This document shows positions 22,140-34,495 of a stretch of DNA of 64,000 bases, in pieces. Where the stretch lies: assembly GCA_051294375.1 (NCBI GenBank), contig CM119265.1, positions 22,196,278 to 22,260,277 on the forward strand, written 5' to 3'. A program made the position numbers and the translations under genes. The notes below the pieces were generated by a model. The model did not search any database. It had not been told where the DNA came from and saw only the letters and a program-made list of their open reading frames with translations. The stretch's first letter is position 1, and each line of letters begins with the position of its first letter. This stretch comes from Paraspadella gotoi (Eukaryota; Chaetognatha).

Positions 22140-24542
22140 ATGTACCGCCCGGGCGCCGCTCTCCCCCCCGGGGTCATCTCCTTCCCCAGCCAACCACCCG
22201 CCGCCATCGCTATCGCCTCCTCCGTCGCTCCCCCACCCCCGCAGATCGTGCAGCCGGTCGTGCCGCATCCCGCCACCGCTGGGTTGCAGCAGCCGCAGCC
22301 ACCCGGAGGCGGCGGAGTCGGTGGCGCCATGCGCATGAATCGAATGCGCAAGATGTGCGGCATTTGCGGCGACAAAAGCCGCGGCTTTCACTTCGGCGGT
22401 ATAAGCTGCGACTCTTGCAAAGCCTTCTTTCGACGCTCCGTCCGCGGCAACATCTTCCCTGACTACCATTGTAGCTTCGGGGGCCACTGCAGTATCACCG
22501 TCAGCAACCGCAAGATGTGTCAGTTCTGCAGATTTCAAAAGTGCCTTGAGATCGGCATGGAGATGCAATGGGTTCTCAATGACTACGAGGTGGCCAAGGA
22601 GCGCCAGGCAAAGCGGAAAAGCGTGCTCGAGCTCCCCGAGTACGACAGAAACTCGAACGTGAGTAGCGGAAGTGGCATGACGTCGGCCGGCGCCTATCTC
22701 GCTCAGGGCGAGAGCGGCGAGGGCAGCGTGTCGTCGCCGCAGAGCCCGGCCTCTGAGCAGAACTATGAAGCATCAGCCCCGCGCCATCAATCGGCATCTC
22801 CCACCGTCGGCGTATCAGTCGACGTAGCCTCGAGCCTCGTCGCCGTCTGCCCGGGTCGCCAGGGTCATCTCTCTTCAAGCTCATCGATCGACAACGGGAG
22901 GGGCGCCGGTCTCGAATCCGACGCCGCCAGCGAAGCCAGCGCCGGGAGTCCTCCCGTTATCATCCCCCGCGCCTCCCCGTCACCCGATCGCCACGCCTTC
23001 CTCGATTCCCTTTCGGAAACCGACGTCAACAAGATCGAAAACCTCGTCGGCAACTATTGGCGCAGCATGGAGGAGGTGGAGGTGCCCGAGGAGCTCGTCC
23101 GCGAACTGCATCGTTCGGACGAGACGGGCGAGTCGGGAGAGTCGCCGCCGGATTGGCTCCTTCCGACGATGATCGTCGTCGACGCGAAACGCATCTCCTC
23201 CTTCGTTAAGACTCTCGATGGGTTCGTCCGCCTCAACCGGGACGACCAGATTCGCCTGTTAAAGGACGCGACTCTGGAAATGATTCTTCTGCAGAATTGC
23301 CTCCCCTCCCTTAACGAGGACGCCGATGTCAAGGGCGCCGCCTCCCCCATGGACCGAATCTGCTTCGAGATGCGCGAGAAGATCAAAGTCTACCGCGGAG
23401 AGTTCAGCGCCATGTTGCCGCTGGACTTTGCCGAGACCGATCGCCAGTTTGCGCAGTCAATGGCCGAGTTGTGTCTGGAGGACGCGACGGTAGTGTTGCT
23501 CTCGGTGATCTGTCTCTTCTCCCCCGATCGGCCAGAGTTGGAAGAAAAAGCGGAAGTGGCGCAGCGGCAGGAAGAGTTTGCGCTTCTGCTGCGGCGTCAT
23601 GTTTTCTCATACTACCCCGACGCAGCGAGACTCTACCCGCGGTTGCTGACCAAACTGGGCGACCTTCGTTCTCTGGCGGAGGAGCACTCCAAGAATACCT
23701 TGCAAGGTGGCGGCGGCGGCACGGAGGGCGGCGGAAGGCGACGCGGCTCGACGGTCGTTGGCGACGGAGGCGGAATCTCTGGCTCCTATTCTTCTTCCGG
23801 CTTCAGTTCGCACAGCAGCTCGCCAATGTCGGGAGTGACCACCTCGACCAGCGGCGCCGATTCCAGCGCAGATTCGAAGTCAGCGGTCGTAGCGCTGAAT
23901 CGATCCTCGCCGGCTCCTCAGCCCCAGACAACCTCGTCTTTTCCTTCCTACTCGCTAATCAAAACCAAGGAAGCCAGCGCCTCTTTCTCGGCGCGCCCTC
24001 CTTCGCCCGTCCCAAAGTCGCCGAGCCCTCGCGTCTCTCAGTTGGCCGCCCCCCAGACTCTGGGGCTAATTCGACCGCCGTTGGCCACGGTTCGGTTTCC
24101 GAGTGCCGTCCCAGGTCCTCCTCAGATTGTTCGCGAACCCAGCGCGGTCTTGGCTGTGTCCCCTGCCCTGCTACTCAAGCAGCAGCCTCCGCCCGTTCCG
24201 CTCCAGCAGCTGCAGGCGGTCAGGAAACCCACGACGCCGCCGGTCTCGGTGTCCGTCGCATCCCTTCCTTCGATTCAATACAGTCAGTACACGCACCAGC
24301 ACCCGCACTTGAGAAAAACTCTCTTCGGCCATTATCCGCCGGCGACGGCGACCGCGGCGTCTCGAGACGCCACGCCGCCGCCGCCCAAATTGCTGGCGCT
24401 CTCGTCGTCCTCTGGCGAGATCGTCGCCCGGGCGCCTCCACCCTTTCTTCAAATAAAGGCTACGGTGCCGTCTCAGAACCTTTCGATCTTAGCGTCGGCA
24501 ACGCCGACCAGCGTTGGGGAGGAGCGGGGGCCGCTGGAATGA
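22140..24542 (+). CDS. Intronless nuclear receptor, NR1I/J (VDR/HR96/DAF-12)-like, atypical C-terminus
   Basis: One exon encodes about 800 residues. I chose the ATG at 22140; a second Met lies just before the zinc fingers. A Pro-rich N-terminus leads to a DNA-binding domain at about 73-140. Both zinc modules are complete (C-x2-C-x13-C-x2-C and C-x5-C-x9-C-x2-C). The P-box region is CDSCKAFFRR, close to the ESCKAFFR type of HR96 and DAF-12 rather than EGCKG. A Ser-rich hinge follows, then a ligand-binding domain at about 285-518. It contains the family signature around FVRLNRDDQIRLLK and a later helix EEFALLLRRHVFSYYPDA. After that helix the sequence turns at once into Gly/Ser/Pro-rich tail for about 275 residues; no AF-2 helix of the LLxEIF type is visible. 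The protein would be a nuclear transcription factor. Codons are strongly GC-rich. The single-exon structure contrasts with the multi-exon genes nearby. AATAAA-like sequence lies near 24,740. Confidence 0.9.
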   Translation: MYRPGAALPPGVISFPSQPPAAIAIASSVAPPPPQIVQPVVPHPATAGLQQPQPPGGGGVGGAMRMNRMRKMCGICGDKSRGFHFGGISCDSCKAFFRRSVRGNIFPDYHCSFGGHCSITVSNRKMCQFCRFQKCLEIGMEMQWVLNDYEVAKERQAKRKSVLELPEYDRNSNVSSGSGMTSAGAYLAQGESGEGSVSSPQSPASEQNYEASAPRHQSASPTVGVSVDVASSLVAVCPGRQGHLSSSSSIDNGRGAGLESDAASEASAGSPPVIIPRASPSPDRHAFLDSLSETDVNKIENLVGNYWRSMEEVEVPEELVRELHRSDETGESGESPPDWLLPTMIVVDAKRISSFVKTLDGFVRLNRDDQIRLLKDATLEMILLQNCLPSLNEDADVKGAASPMDRICFEMREKIKVYRGEFSAMLPLDFAETDRQFAQSMAELCLEDATVVLLSVICLFSPDRPELEEKAEVAQRQEEFALLLRRHVFSYYPDAARLYPRLLTKLGDLRSLAEEHSKNTLQGGGGGTEGGGRRRGSTVVGDGGGISGSYSSSGFSSHSSSPMSGVTTSTSGADSSADSKSAVVALNRSSPAPQPQTTSSFPSYSLIKTKEASASFSARPPSPVPKSPSPRVSQLAAPQTLGLIRPPLATVRFPSAVPGPPQIVREPSAVLAVSPALLLKQQPPPVPLQQLQAVRKPTTPPVSVSVASLPSIQYSQYTHQHPHLRKTLFGHYPPATATAASRDATPPPPKLLALSSSSGEIVARAPPPFLQIKATVPSQNLSILASATPTSVGEERGPLE

Positions 24543-27278
24543 AAACAAAATTAAAACACAAACAAACTTAGTATCACAGTTCGTCAGATCTTAACCCGAA
24601 TTTCTTTCCGATATATTAGCTCGTGCGACTGCGTTCAACCGCCGCGTTTAAAAGTCGACTAACAAAGAATAGATTTAAAAAAAAAATTAACTCGTCCAAT
24701 GTACCGTGCGTTGTTGAAAAAGAAAAAAAAAACAAAAAACAAAATAAAAATAAAACCCGAAAACACAAATCCGTTTAGTTTCAACATCTACGCTAGTGTC
24801 TCTCGGTGTTAACGTAGCAAATGCATGAATTCCAATTTCCTGTTTTTACTCTTTTTTTTTTCCATTTTTACCACGCGATGCCCGGGAAAGAATTTAGAGC
24901 GGCGTGCCATGTTCCCGGTAGAAACTACGCACGTCCTATTTTTACGAAAATAAAATAGCCCCTCAAAACTCGACCCCTTTGTGATAGTTCTCTCGTGGAC
25001 AAATTTCAACGTAACACCAAACCTCCCATAAATCGCCCGTCAATAAAAATCATGCACAATTGTAATTTACCGGAGTCAAATTAAGTAAATTCTTTTTCCT
25101 CGTTTTATTTGCTGCGTTGTGAGATTCGTCATCATTCTAAGATGATCGGATCGTAAATTTATGAAGAATAGTAAAGCGTAATATTTAATAATTTTAAATT
25201 CTGGAAGAATTTTTATTTTGAAAGAATTATTTTGGACGAATCTTGTGCTAAAAATTGTGCAATTCACCCCGATAACGATCCTTACACCCGAAAAGTTGGG
25301 ATGTTTGGGAATATTTCACTAAGAGTCATAGTAAAGATTTGTCGTTTTGGTAAAACTTTTAATCGCAACGGGACGTTCTAAATTTTCAACAAAACCGTAG
25401 AATATGTTGATTTGAAAAGCCGCATTTCAATTCTCCCCCTCCCCTCAATCGTAATTGTCATAATGTGATATGATTTATTCGAAGCGATAGAAATGCAAAC
25501 AATGAAGTTTAAAATCTCTCGATTTTTACCATCTGTGAGTGGTGCAACAGTCTGTCAACGTGATTTTTTTTTTTCATTCAAAATTCCTCTTGTTTTTTGG
25601 GTTTTTTTAATGATTTTTATAATTTTCTCTCGGACCAATATTTTTTTTTTTTTTAAATTCTGAGCTATCTACTATTTTTCACCTAGTCTTGCTCATGTTT
25701 ATTTCGGAAAAGTAAAAAACATTGATATAAGAGGAGACGTAGTATTCTTTTGAGTTTCAGAATTTAAACGCTTCATATCTTTTTCTTGCTTGTCCTAGCC
25801 GCTCATTATTTAGTGTATAAAATGATCTCGTTAATATCGCGCTTTAAAGTTAGCGGTAAGTTCTATTAGTAGTTTTCTTATGGCATCGTTAAAAATGAAA
25901 AGAAAAGGTTTGTTTACCGTCAACATAATTGTTTTTTTAATGTTTAAAGAAATAGTAAAATCTACAAATTAATTTCATCTAAATCACTGAAATGACGTAT
26001 AAATTGTGTTCAGTGTGGTTTGTGTAGCAGCAAGACAACTATACAGGCTGTGATTGAGCCATAACTCATTACCATCGTGTTCATCTTTTTTCTTTGTCAT
26101 AATATAGAAAGTAAGTAATGTACAGATGATAAATACTTCTGCCAGCTCAGTTTTGCGGCCGAAAGAGGAGCGAACATATCAAGGTCGCATTGTGATCCTT
26201 CGATGCTTTTTCATTCAGTGTTTTCCTCAAAAAATCTCTTAAAATGGCTTTAGTTCGTTAATCAATGGTTTAAACTTTAATATTCGCTTAAAAGCATTAC
26301 TTTTCCAAGTGGTTGTCTCATTAAAATTGTTTTTCTAATCGACTGCGTTTTTGAAAAAATCTTATATGGATAGGTACAATTAGTTATTACTAATGTATTG
26401 TTTTAAATGATTATTTTCAGAAAACCAAATTTTTTTTTTTCTAAAATGCCTTTTTCGATCATGTCATATCTCGCTCATCGAGACGTTATGGTAAAAGTTA
26501 TGTCGATATCATCTTTTTCAAATATGGCTGTGATGGATTTGAGATTTTGGAAAGAAAGTATTACGACCTAACGTTTGCTCGTTTGTTTGCTTCTAATCTT
26601 TTTTTTAACACTTCTGTTGTATATTTAATGCAATTCTAACATTTTTGGCGTTTCTCGCGGCTTACGAACAGGAACTATATGACGAAGCTTGCAATGTATT
26701 TTAAACTATATTTGGCAGTTAATTTTTTCCCCTTTTTTTTCATTAAGCTTTAAAGCCTAAGGACTTTTCTGCTTGTAAGATAAAAATTGAATTAACAAAA
26801 TAAGTAATAAAAAGGCTAACAAAGCAAGGTTTTTTAAAAGTTTTGTTTTTTATGTTTATATCACGTTTGTAAAAAATAAAACCATAAAATTTCTTGACTA
26901 TTTTTAAAATACGATCACTCATTTAGTTTACTGAAATAAATACTTTCTTTCAAGACAAATTAGTGGATTTATGCATCAAGTCACTTCTTCTTTTACTTCA
27001 TAAAACTAACCTAGCTACTAATTTATAACAATTCTCTAGTTTTTCCCGTTCAAAATTCTTACGATCATCGAAAAATAATAGAAAAAGTTACAAAATAATA
27101 AACAGAATAGTGCCCGACAGATTAAAAACTAAATCGAGTGCGAGATTTTTCTATTAAAACAAAGCGCTCGAAAAAAAAAATAATGCCAGCCATAGTTGGA
27201 AGAACATTTCAAAAAAGGTAAAAAGCTATTATTTTGCAAAATTAAACGAAGTTGCCAACGCCATTTCGAATTTCTCGT
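24543..27278. other. Intergenic interval between receptor and CRYL1
   Basis: AT-rich sequence of 2.7 kb. The first 200 nt are probably receptor 3' UTR, with poly(A)-like AAAACAAAAAACAAAATAAA. No further gene or structured repeat was seen. Confidence 0.6.
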
Positions 27279-28476
27279 TTACTTTTCGGCTGCTCGCTTG
27301 AGTTTAGCCAGCGACGCCAACCTTTCGTCGCGCCACTCCCGGCGAGCTTCTAACTTTTCTGGCGACGTCAATCGATTGAGTTGTTGGCAGAGTTCGACGG
27401 CGTCCGGGCTGGAGACGTCCGTCCAGTCAGGAGCGGCACCGAGAGTAGCAGAAACGGAGTTCATTGCTGAACCTAAAGGAAGGGGTGAAAATCGGGGAAA
27501 AAGATTAGACATTAGTTTGTTACAATTATGCGCGAAAAGATTAGTTAGTCAGAATTATAAGTCTAAGGTCTTAGCAAGAATACATAGACATAGATGTACA
27601 TTATATTTATACATACTAAATATTATTGCCGAAATCTTATTGTTACTTTATTACAATAGTATTTTTATATCAAGACGGAATAAACTTGCAGCATCCTTCA
27701 TGGGGATTCTTTTTTTTAGTAATTCATAAGTAACAATTTGTTACCTAATTGTACCCGAGTGAACGATTTTTATTTCTCGATTTTTTTTTTTCGTACAGCA
27801 CATGCGGCCAACCCAAATTTCGATAGCATTAAAACGAAAATAATATACTGTAACTAATTGGTTATTATCTATACGTATCAAAATATTACCGTAAGCCTCC
27901 ATATAGCTTTTCATTCCGGCGGCGTTCAAGTGCGCCACTTCCAAAGGACCAATAAACGCGTAGCGACACCCTAAAAAGAAGATAATGTGGAAATTAATAT
28001 AATTTTATTAAAAAAGTTGATACTAATGTGATTATGGCGATTTAAAAAAATTAATTTGAAAAAATTAAACAAATTTTTTTCATTTTTTCTATAATTTCTC
28101 CTAATTAAAGGGCGATTTAAAAAAAAACAACTAAAAAATTAAAACTATAAATATAAACTATATAATGCTGTATTATATTAATAAATTAAGATAACTATAA
28201 TATATTGATGAGGATTTTTTATTTAATAGATTTTTTTATTATAGCACTAATTTCTCAATGAAAAATATTTTGTATGCTTTACAAAGTTTTTACTCTGTTA
28301 AATTATAATACGTAAATGGACCGTCAAATTGACAACTAAAAAGTTTCAATATTTCAATTTTTAGTACTAATTAGCCTTTGAAATGTTATAAAAGTCATTG
28401 CTCTATCGTAGAGGATTTTTCCTACTGGATCGAGATACAAATGTCACGTTGACCCTCATTTCGAAAAACGAGCGAG

Positions 28477-28511
<35 letters not shown>

Positions 28512-31235
28512 AAAAACAAAACAAAAAAATAAAAGAGCAGGCGGTTAGATAGAGTGTTTTAAGTGGCCACTGTGTCTCCCTATCCCTCAGTTCCCATCTC
28601 CATCTCTCCCCCTCGCGCTATACGTATAGATCGTCCATAACTCGAAGGCACGATCTCCCGAAATATGAACCATTGTATGACACGAGGATCCAAAGTCAAT
28701 TTGGATTTAAGGTCAAAAAAAGAAGCGGAGATACACGAAGAAGAGGAAGGAAACTGATAACGCGAACTCAATAGATATGTACTAAGAACAAGGGGAGTTT
28801 CATATCATTGACAAATTTTTATGGTATTCGTAAAAAGCGAATTGTAGTGTAATGTAAATATTTAAGTGCAGGAAACCAAAAAAAATTATTTGTATTTGGT
28901 TTCCAAAACTTTTCTCTCTCTCTATAATTAATTTTGAATACAAGATTTTCATAAGCATTATTATTAATATTATTATATTCCTCGCCAAAGACCCATCGGA
29001 ATTCAGAGACTAATCGAAGGAGGAAATTGGCAGAGGAATTCTAGCGTGGGCGATACTCTGAAAAATTGCGGTCGCGTTCTCGTTCGTCCTCTGTCGTTGT
29101 TGTTCTTTCCCAACGTCTTTCCCTGTCAACTCGCATCAAGCAGAACAGCGAAATACATGAAATTGGTACAACCAATATAAAAATTATCCGTTCATTTAAT
29201 AAATAAGCTATCTTGCCCCTGACTTTGGTGGTTTAAAGCCTCCATCACTCTTACAAGATAATGACATAGCAGGTCCCTGCAAGCTTTCAATCAAGACTCT
29301 CTCACAGTCTCGTTCATTCACTCCCAGAGTACCTGGCTTCCCTATCAATGAAGTGGTATAATATTTCAAAGAATGTTTCAATTGTATGAAAAGACCACTC
29401 CCTTAAGTATATTTTTCACCGTCGTTTCTATTCCCATTTAACGGCGATTCCACGCGAGTTATTCAGTCTCGTCGACGAGCGAACCCGACAAACTCGGAAC
29501 AGGAAGCCGACAGCCCGACTGAAAGAGTATCTAGACTGGCGTAGGCGAAAATGGAATTTCGTCTCTTTCGATCACCGCGAATCTCGTCTAATCAGACGGT
29601 CGGTCGGTCGGTCTGTTCGAAGAGGTTGACAAGACTTGAAATTCTTGTCGCCAACGGGGAAAATTAAATAAAAAAACTCTTAGATTGGATCCTTCATGCG
29701 ATCTTAGAACCCGGGTGCCGTTTTCGACCGCTAGATGGATTACCTAATCCGTCGGTCATAACTTTGTCGATATCTTCCACGGACATTTTCGCTTCCTTTG
29801 CCAGATTTCTACACTCGTTCAAAATCGCGTATTGAATCCTGTGATTAAATTAATCAATAAGCAAGCAAATTGAATATAAAATTGGTTCTTCTTTTTTGTC
29901 AAGGCACGAAACATTAAAATAATAATTGTCCTCCGATCATTTGACAAACTGGTAAAATATTCTGGACTTGGAAACTTAGAAATTAGTTGAAAACAAGATT
30001 TTGTGGTTGTATTGAGCAAGTTAAACGACTTGCTCTAAAAGTTAGGTTTTTTTTTTTCAATAACCAGCGTTTGAGAAATATCTTTGTGATCGTTGTCACC
30101 TGTTAAGGGCGAATCCAGGCAACTCTTTATTAATCATGACCGGCGACTGACCGATATCCCACAGAATTTCTCTCGTGAGCTTCTTGATAGAGTCTTTTGT
30201 CCACGGGTTAGGAACGATCTCCACCAGAGGTACAAGGTGAGGAGGATTCACTGACAAGTGAACAACGCGTTAATTTACCGTTCGAGAAAAGAGCGGGAAA
30301 AGAGGAATGTACTTACCCGGATGAGAAATGATGACCTGCGATCGACGTTTCATGGATTCGCAAAACCGAGAAGAGGGAATACAGGAAGTGGAGCTGGAAA
30401 GGATCGTCGAGTCGTCCTTCACGATGTTGTCGAGAGAGGCAAAAACCTGGATGTTTTTCAGGACTAAATGATAATATACGTAAATTAATTTTTTTTTTAT
30501 AAATGAAAATAGAGATACCTTAGACTTGAGACTGAGATCTTCGGGGACGCACTCTTGGACGAGGACTGCGCCACAGACGCATTCCTCGAGGGTCGAAGCT
30601 TTCGTCACGAGGGCGGCTTGATCCGCGGCAGAGAGACGTCCGCGTAGCGTGCCTCGTGCCTCTCTATCCGCGAGCTGGTTCTAATGAGAAACGCTAATTT
30701 GAATGACTACCGTGCCGCCGAGGGTTAAAATTTTCAAATATTTTCTAGAAAATATAAATTGTTCAATGGCGACAGTTTTACGATTCATTTTCATAATTTT
30801 ACTGGATTTCAAACTCTGCTTTCGTTTAAAGTCAGACGACTTAACACAAACTTTAGTTTCAAGTTCAAAAACTTAATCGCCAGAAAATTATTGTTTTATA
30901 TTGGAATTTCGATGATTTGTCTTACGCAGTAACCTTTACTCTCTAAGTCCACGAAATAAAAAAACTGAGCAAAAGAAATTGCCGACTTTCATCCATTTCA
31001 TATTCCTAGCTCAACGGACCTCGCGAGATTTTTTTTTCTCGTATGTATTTCGATATCAAAGACGCTATCAGAACTGCCCGAGTCTGTGCCGAGTCGATAA
31101 TACTTATCCGCTCAAGAGGAAATGTCTGGAAACCGAAAATTAACTGACTCTTAACTTTTCCCTTAGGACAGCAGTTTTTCTTTTATCGCAAACTTTATAT
31201 ATCTCTCTCTCTCTCTCTCCCTATTTCTCTCTCTA

Positions 31236-31304
<69 letters not shown>

Positions 31305-32229
31305 TGTCGCAACCTTTATGAAGCAGAGTGCGTTGTCTACTTGGTCTGGATAAAGGTCGTAGAGCGAAACGCGATAACCTGCGCCTGGAAGTGGAGACAA
31401 AATGAATTAATAGACGCGGAGGACAAAAAGTCAACAACCTAAGGAGAAGTAAAAGGTTGTGGGATTTGACAGACAACGATGACATGCGCTTTCATTTGGG
31501 AAAAGGTTGTGTGGAGTTGCGGTTGTGATTGCATTAGTGAGGAAGAGAATAGTTCCCTTTATGAGCAGAATCAGGTGCGGCGAGAGGGGGGGGTTTCATT
31601 CGCCTAAGAAGAGAGAAAAAAGTAGGAAAGAAAGAAAGAAATGAAGGAAAAAAGAATAAAAAAGGAGAGGAGGCAGAAGTTTGAGCGCTGGAGCAATTCT
31701 CAAAGCAGAAAGTAAGTAATCGAAAACTAAAAACTAAAATGATGGAGAGCAGGAGGGGGGCCGGTCTTTTCTCTCGCCTTCCCTGAGAAGAATATATGGG
31801 CAAGTATATATATAATACAAGTATATTATAAGTACTAGTACATAGCTAAGTAGCTAACGACATCTTCAATGTGTGCAAATATATATTTTTTTATAATTTA
31901 CATAGTCAATGGGGTAACAGTTAAACATCTTTGCTTTTAATATTTGGCTATATTTTATAAATAAATAACTATAGACTCTAAATTTAATCAAGATATGGTT
32001 GCTTAATTGCAAGAAAAAGGTTAACGCAACACCAAACTCGCTTCAATGGCTTTCACCGAATACTAGAATCTAAATACAATTGAAATGCTTAATTGAAATA
32101 GATCCCGGGAGAACTAGCGAAAATAAGAGAAATGCGCCCACAAGAACAATGCCTACCTGCGTAAATAATAGCCCAGGATTTCCCGATCAAACCGCCACCG
32201 ATTATTCCGACTTTTTTTCGCGACTCCAT
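27279..32229 (-). CDS. CRYL1: Lambda-crystallin homolog / L-gulonate 3-dehydrogenase
   Basis: Eight exons: 32229-32157, 31384-31314, 30680-30519, 30446-30317, 30250-30100, 29838-29744, 27970-27890 and 27472-27279. All introns are GT-AG, all phases agree, and 957 nt give 318 residues plus TAA, against about 319 in human. The enzyme oxidises L-gulonate to 3-dehydro-L-gulonate with NAD in the glucuronate-xylulose route and is cytosolic. The N-terminal Rossmann loop is VGIIGGGLIGKSWA, with GxGxxG at residues 9-14. The family motifs ILSSSTS, QECVPEDL, HPVNPP (catalytic His region), YAFIGPLE and the C-terminal EARREWRDERLASLAKLK are all present. The ATG at 32229 is set by the position of the nucleotide-binding loop. 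No frameshift or missing key residue was seen. The gene looks fully functional. A (CT)n tract sits in intron 2, and a copy of the dispersed palindromic element lies in intron 6. Confidence 0.95.
29157..29240 (-). repeat. Dispersed palindromic element, copy 2 (longer)
   Basis: The 29-bp core is in reverse orientation, followed by ATAAGCTATCTTGCCCCTGA and GACTTTGG. The same extension follows the copy at 33621, so the unit is at least about 80-100 bp. It lies in CRYL1 intron 6. Confidence 0.8.
31201..31302. repeat. (CT)n microsatellite in CRYL1 intron 2
   Basis: CT run with CCCTATTT and ATCTTT interruptions, starting about 10 bp from the exon 2 donor. Confidence 0.95.
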
Positions 32230-32693
32230 TGTTCGTCTCGGACAAAAAAATTCTCATTAGAGTAAACAGTTATGGAATGTCAAAAAAAAAGGGCGTCAAG
32301 TAATTAGGCTACTCCCGAGTACACTGATGTGCTGCTATTTTATTGATATCTTAATGAGGGGTCAGTGCTGAGATGTCAGCACTACTCAATTGTCCGATAA
32401 CAAAAGACATTTTTGTATTCACTACGTATGTTTTGAGTTTTCTTGTCGAGATTAATTAATGAAATTCACTTTGAAATAATGACCTGCTAAAACTAAAAAT
32501 ACTTTTAAACAATTTTTTATGAACCGTCCATTTATTTGAAGCAATTTTGTTTTGTTCATTAAAACGTATTCTTGGTTGTATTTATTATCATTTTACTATT
32601 AATCAACGGTTGGTTAAACTGTTTTATCGGTTTTTGATAACCTCTGAAATAATGAATGAATTAATGAATGAATGAATGAATGAATGAATGAAT

Positions 32694-32717
32694 AATTTTT
32701 ATATTGGTTGTAACAAT
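32694..32717 (+). repeat. Dispersed palindromic element, diverged copy preceded by (AATG)n
   Basis: AATTTTTAT then ATTGGTTGTAACAAT, one mismatch in the palindrome. It follows an AATG tandem run at about 32650-32692. The other copies have AAATGAATGG at the same place, so the tandem may have grown from element sequence. Confidence 0.65.
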
Positions 32718-33620
32718 TTATATGTATAAATTTTTTTGAACGTTAGTTCAAGAAAATAATAAGCTCCTTGTCCTTTACTTATGACTGTTAATCTGTATTG
32801 AAAAATGTAGTTAAAAATTTAAAACATAATCGGAACGGTTAATGAAAAAATATTTTGAATATTAAGAATTAATATCGATTTAGTCATCTAAAACAAGGCG
32901 GACTAGTTTCACTCTTACATTTGCTTTAAGAATTGTGAAAATAATAAGTACAAAAAACGTGTAAATCTTTGTAACGAATAAAAAGTTTTCGGGTGTTAAT
33001 TTCTTCGTTCGAATGATCCGATGCGGTGGCTTAGCGCCTTTGCGTCAAACTCTACTTCTATTCTTTCCTTTTTTTTTGTTATATTTTTAGTCCACAAAAA
33101 AAGGCTAAAATTCCTCGACTTGGTACGAACCCTTTTTTTCCGACTTCAAAATTCCGTCCGCGTGAAAATGAAAGAAACTATTTTTTAAAAAAATATTTTA
33201 GTTTTCACTTAAAGGAAAAATAAACCGTTTGTTGTAATATTAAACCATTTAAAATTAAGGATTTATTTTAATCCAAACATTACGGAGCTAAAACGCCGGA
33301 TTATTAATTCAAAGTTAAAAACAACCCGCACGATGGAGCAGGTGAGCTTTACAATTTGTCTCTGTAAATTCGCTTTGCTAAAAACAACCATGGCGATTTA
33401 ACTTTTTGTCTTGGAATTATGACTTTTCAATGTTAATTTTTCATATCTAAAAAAAAAAAAAAAATAGAAATATTGCAAAGTTATTTTCGTCTTCTATTCT
33501 ACTACAATTACAAATATTCAAAAGCTTGCATACTATCATATTTTTTTATAAAATGAAAGCCTTTTTCTTTAAACGTTTAATATCTCAGAACTTTTAAATC
33601 TTGTGGACATTATACAATGT

Positions 33621-33725
33621 ATGAAATTGGTACAACCAATACAAAAATTATCCATTCATTTAATAAATAAGCTATCTTGCCCCTGACTTTGGACAGGCTT
33701 CGGTGGTTTAAGGACTCCAATGATT
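33621..33725 (-). repeat. Dispersed palindromic element, copy 3 (longer)
   Basis: Shares about 75 bp with the copy at 29157, then GGTGGTTTAA in both. Copy 3 has an extra ACAGGCTTCGG relative to copy 2. Confidence 0.8.
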
Positions 33726-33738
33726 ATAATCCAACTCG

Positions 33739-33960
33739 AAACGTCCGGGATTTCTAAATTTCGGGGACAGATCTATCGAGAGTCGGATTCAAAGTCAGCA
33801 GAGAGATGTCTATCTCTGCATTATTAGCCCGAAAGAGAAAGAGGCGGAAAAACACCTCCAAGACAAACAGAAGGTTTTATCCGGCGTCGAGGCCGACCCA
33901 CCGACCGGGCCGCGGCGGGCCAGCCTCTCCAGCATACTCTCTCTCTCTCTCTTTAGTCGC
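33739..33960 (+). other. Possible exon: open frame without start codon
   Basis: A 73-codon stop-to-stop frame includes DVYLCIISPKEKEAEKHLQD and GVEADPPTGPRRASLSSIL. Its composition is protein-like and GC-richer than its surroundings. It follows directly on a dispersed repeat copy, so it may be an exon or a piece of a mobile element. Splice sites were not settled. Confidence 0.25.
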
Positions 33961-34300
33961 CCCTGATTTTTAACGAAATGAGAAAGTCGAAAAATTGAAT
34001 TTGAATCTCCGTCGAGAAAATTGTGTTGTCTTTTAGATTAAAATATAATAAAATAATATAATTCCCTCGTCTTTTGGTCGTTACTTTGCCGTCTCGATTG
34101 TTCTCGTTGCTTCCTCGACGTGACGCTAATTGTTCTTTGCTTAGTCGCTTATACCATCCAGCCCTCGTCAGTCCTAAACGATCGAGAAAAAACTAAGTTG
34201 CTTTTAGAAGATCGAAGTCGGCTCACGACCATTCCCGCGTTCGACGCTCTTCGCATTGCCTAAAAAAACAACGTTGATTTTGATCGATCCATTTCCTCGT

Positions 34301-34495
34301 TTATTTATTGTTTAATTTATCAATTACTCCATGTTTCCCTCCATCAATCCGGTACATCAAACTCAATTTCTCGTCGGTCTCCCCCCTACAAATAACAATC
34401 ACGTCAACCCCTCGATCGATTTTTGCCGTTCGCCTGTGAATCCAATTTACGCCTCCAACCAAAACCAGCGACAAAATCTCGAGAATTAATACCAT
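34301..34495 (-). CDS. Possible small secreted protein ORF (64 residues)
   Basis: A single open frame from ATG 34495 starts MVLILEILSLVLVGGVNWI, a signal-peptide-like segment. The rest is charged (RRTAKIDRGVD, ETDEKLSLMYRIDGGKHG). An AATAAA overlaps the stop region. I recognise no family, and a 64-codon frame can arise by chance. Confidence 0.3.
   Translation of the reverse strand: MVLILEILSLVLVGGVNWIHRRTAKIDRGVDVIVICRGETDEKLSLMYRIDGGKHGVIDKLNNK

Noticed and set aside
23471-24571. 366-codon plus-strand open frame overlapping the nuclear receptor
   Set aside because: It lies in another frame of GC-rich coding DNA, has an Arg/Ser-rich translation and no domain. It is a shadow of the receptor frame.
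27196-27729. 177-codon plus-strand frame at the CRYL1 end
   Set aside because: Antisense to CRYL1 exon 8, which is clearly coding on the minus strand.
33333-33341. Nine-nucleotide start exon ATG GAG CAG with GTGAGC donor
   Set aside because: Too short to support without transcript data; such strings occur by chance.
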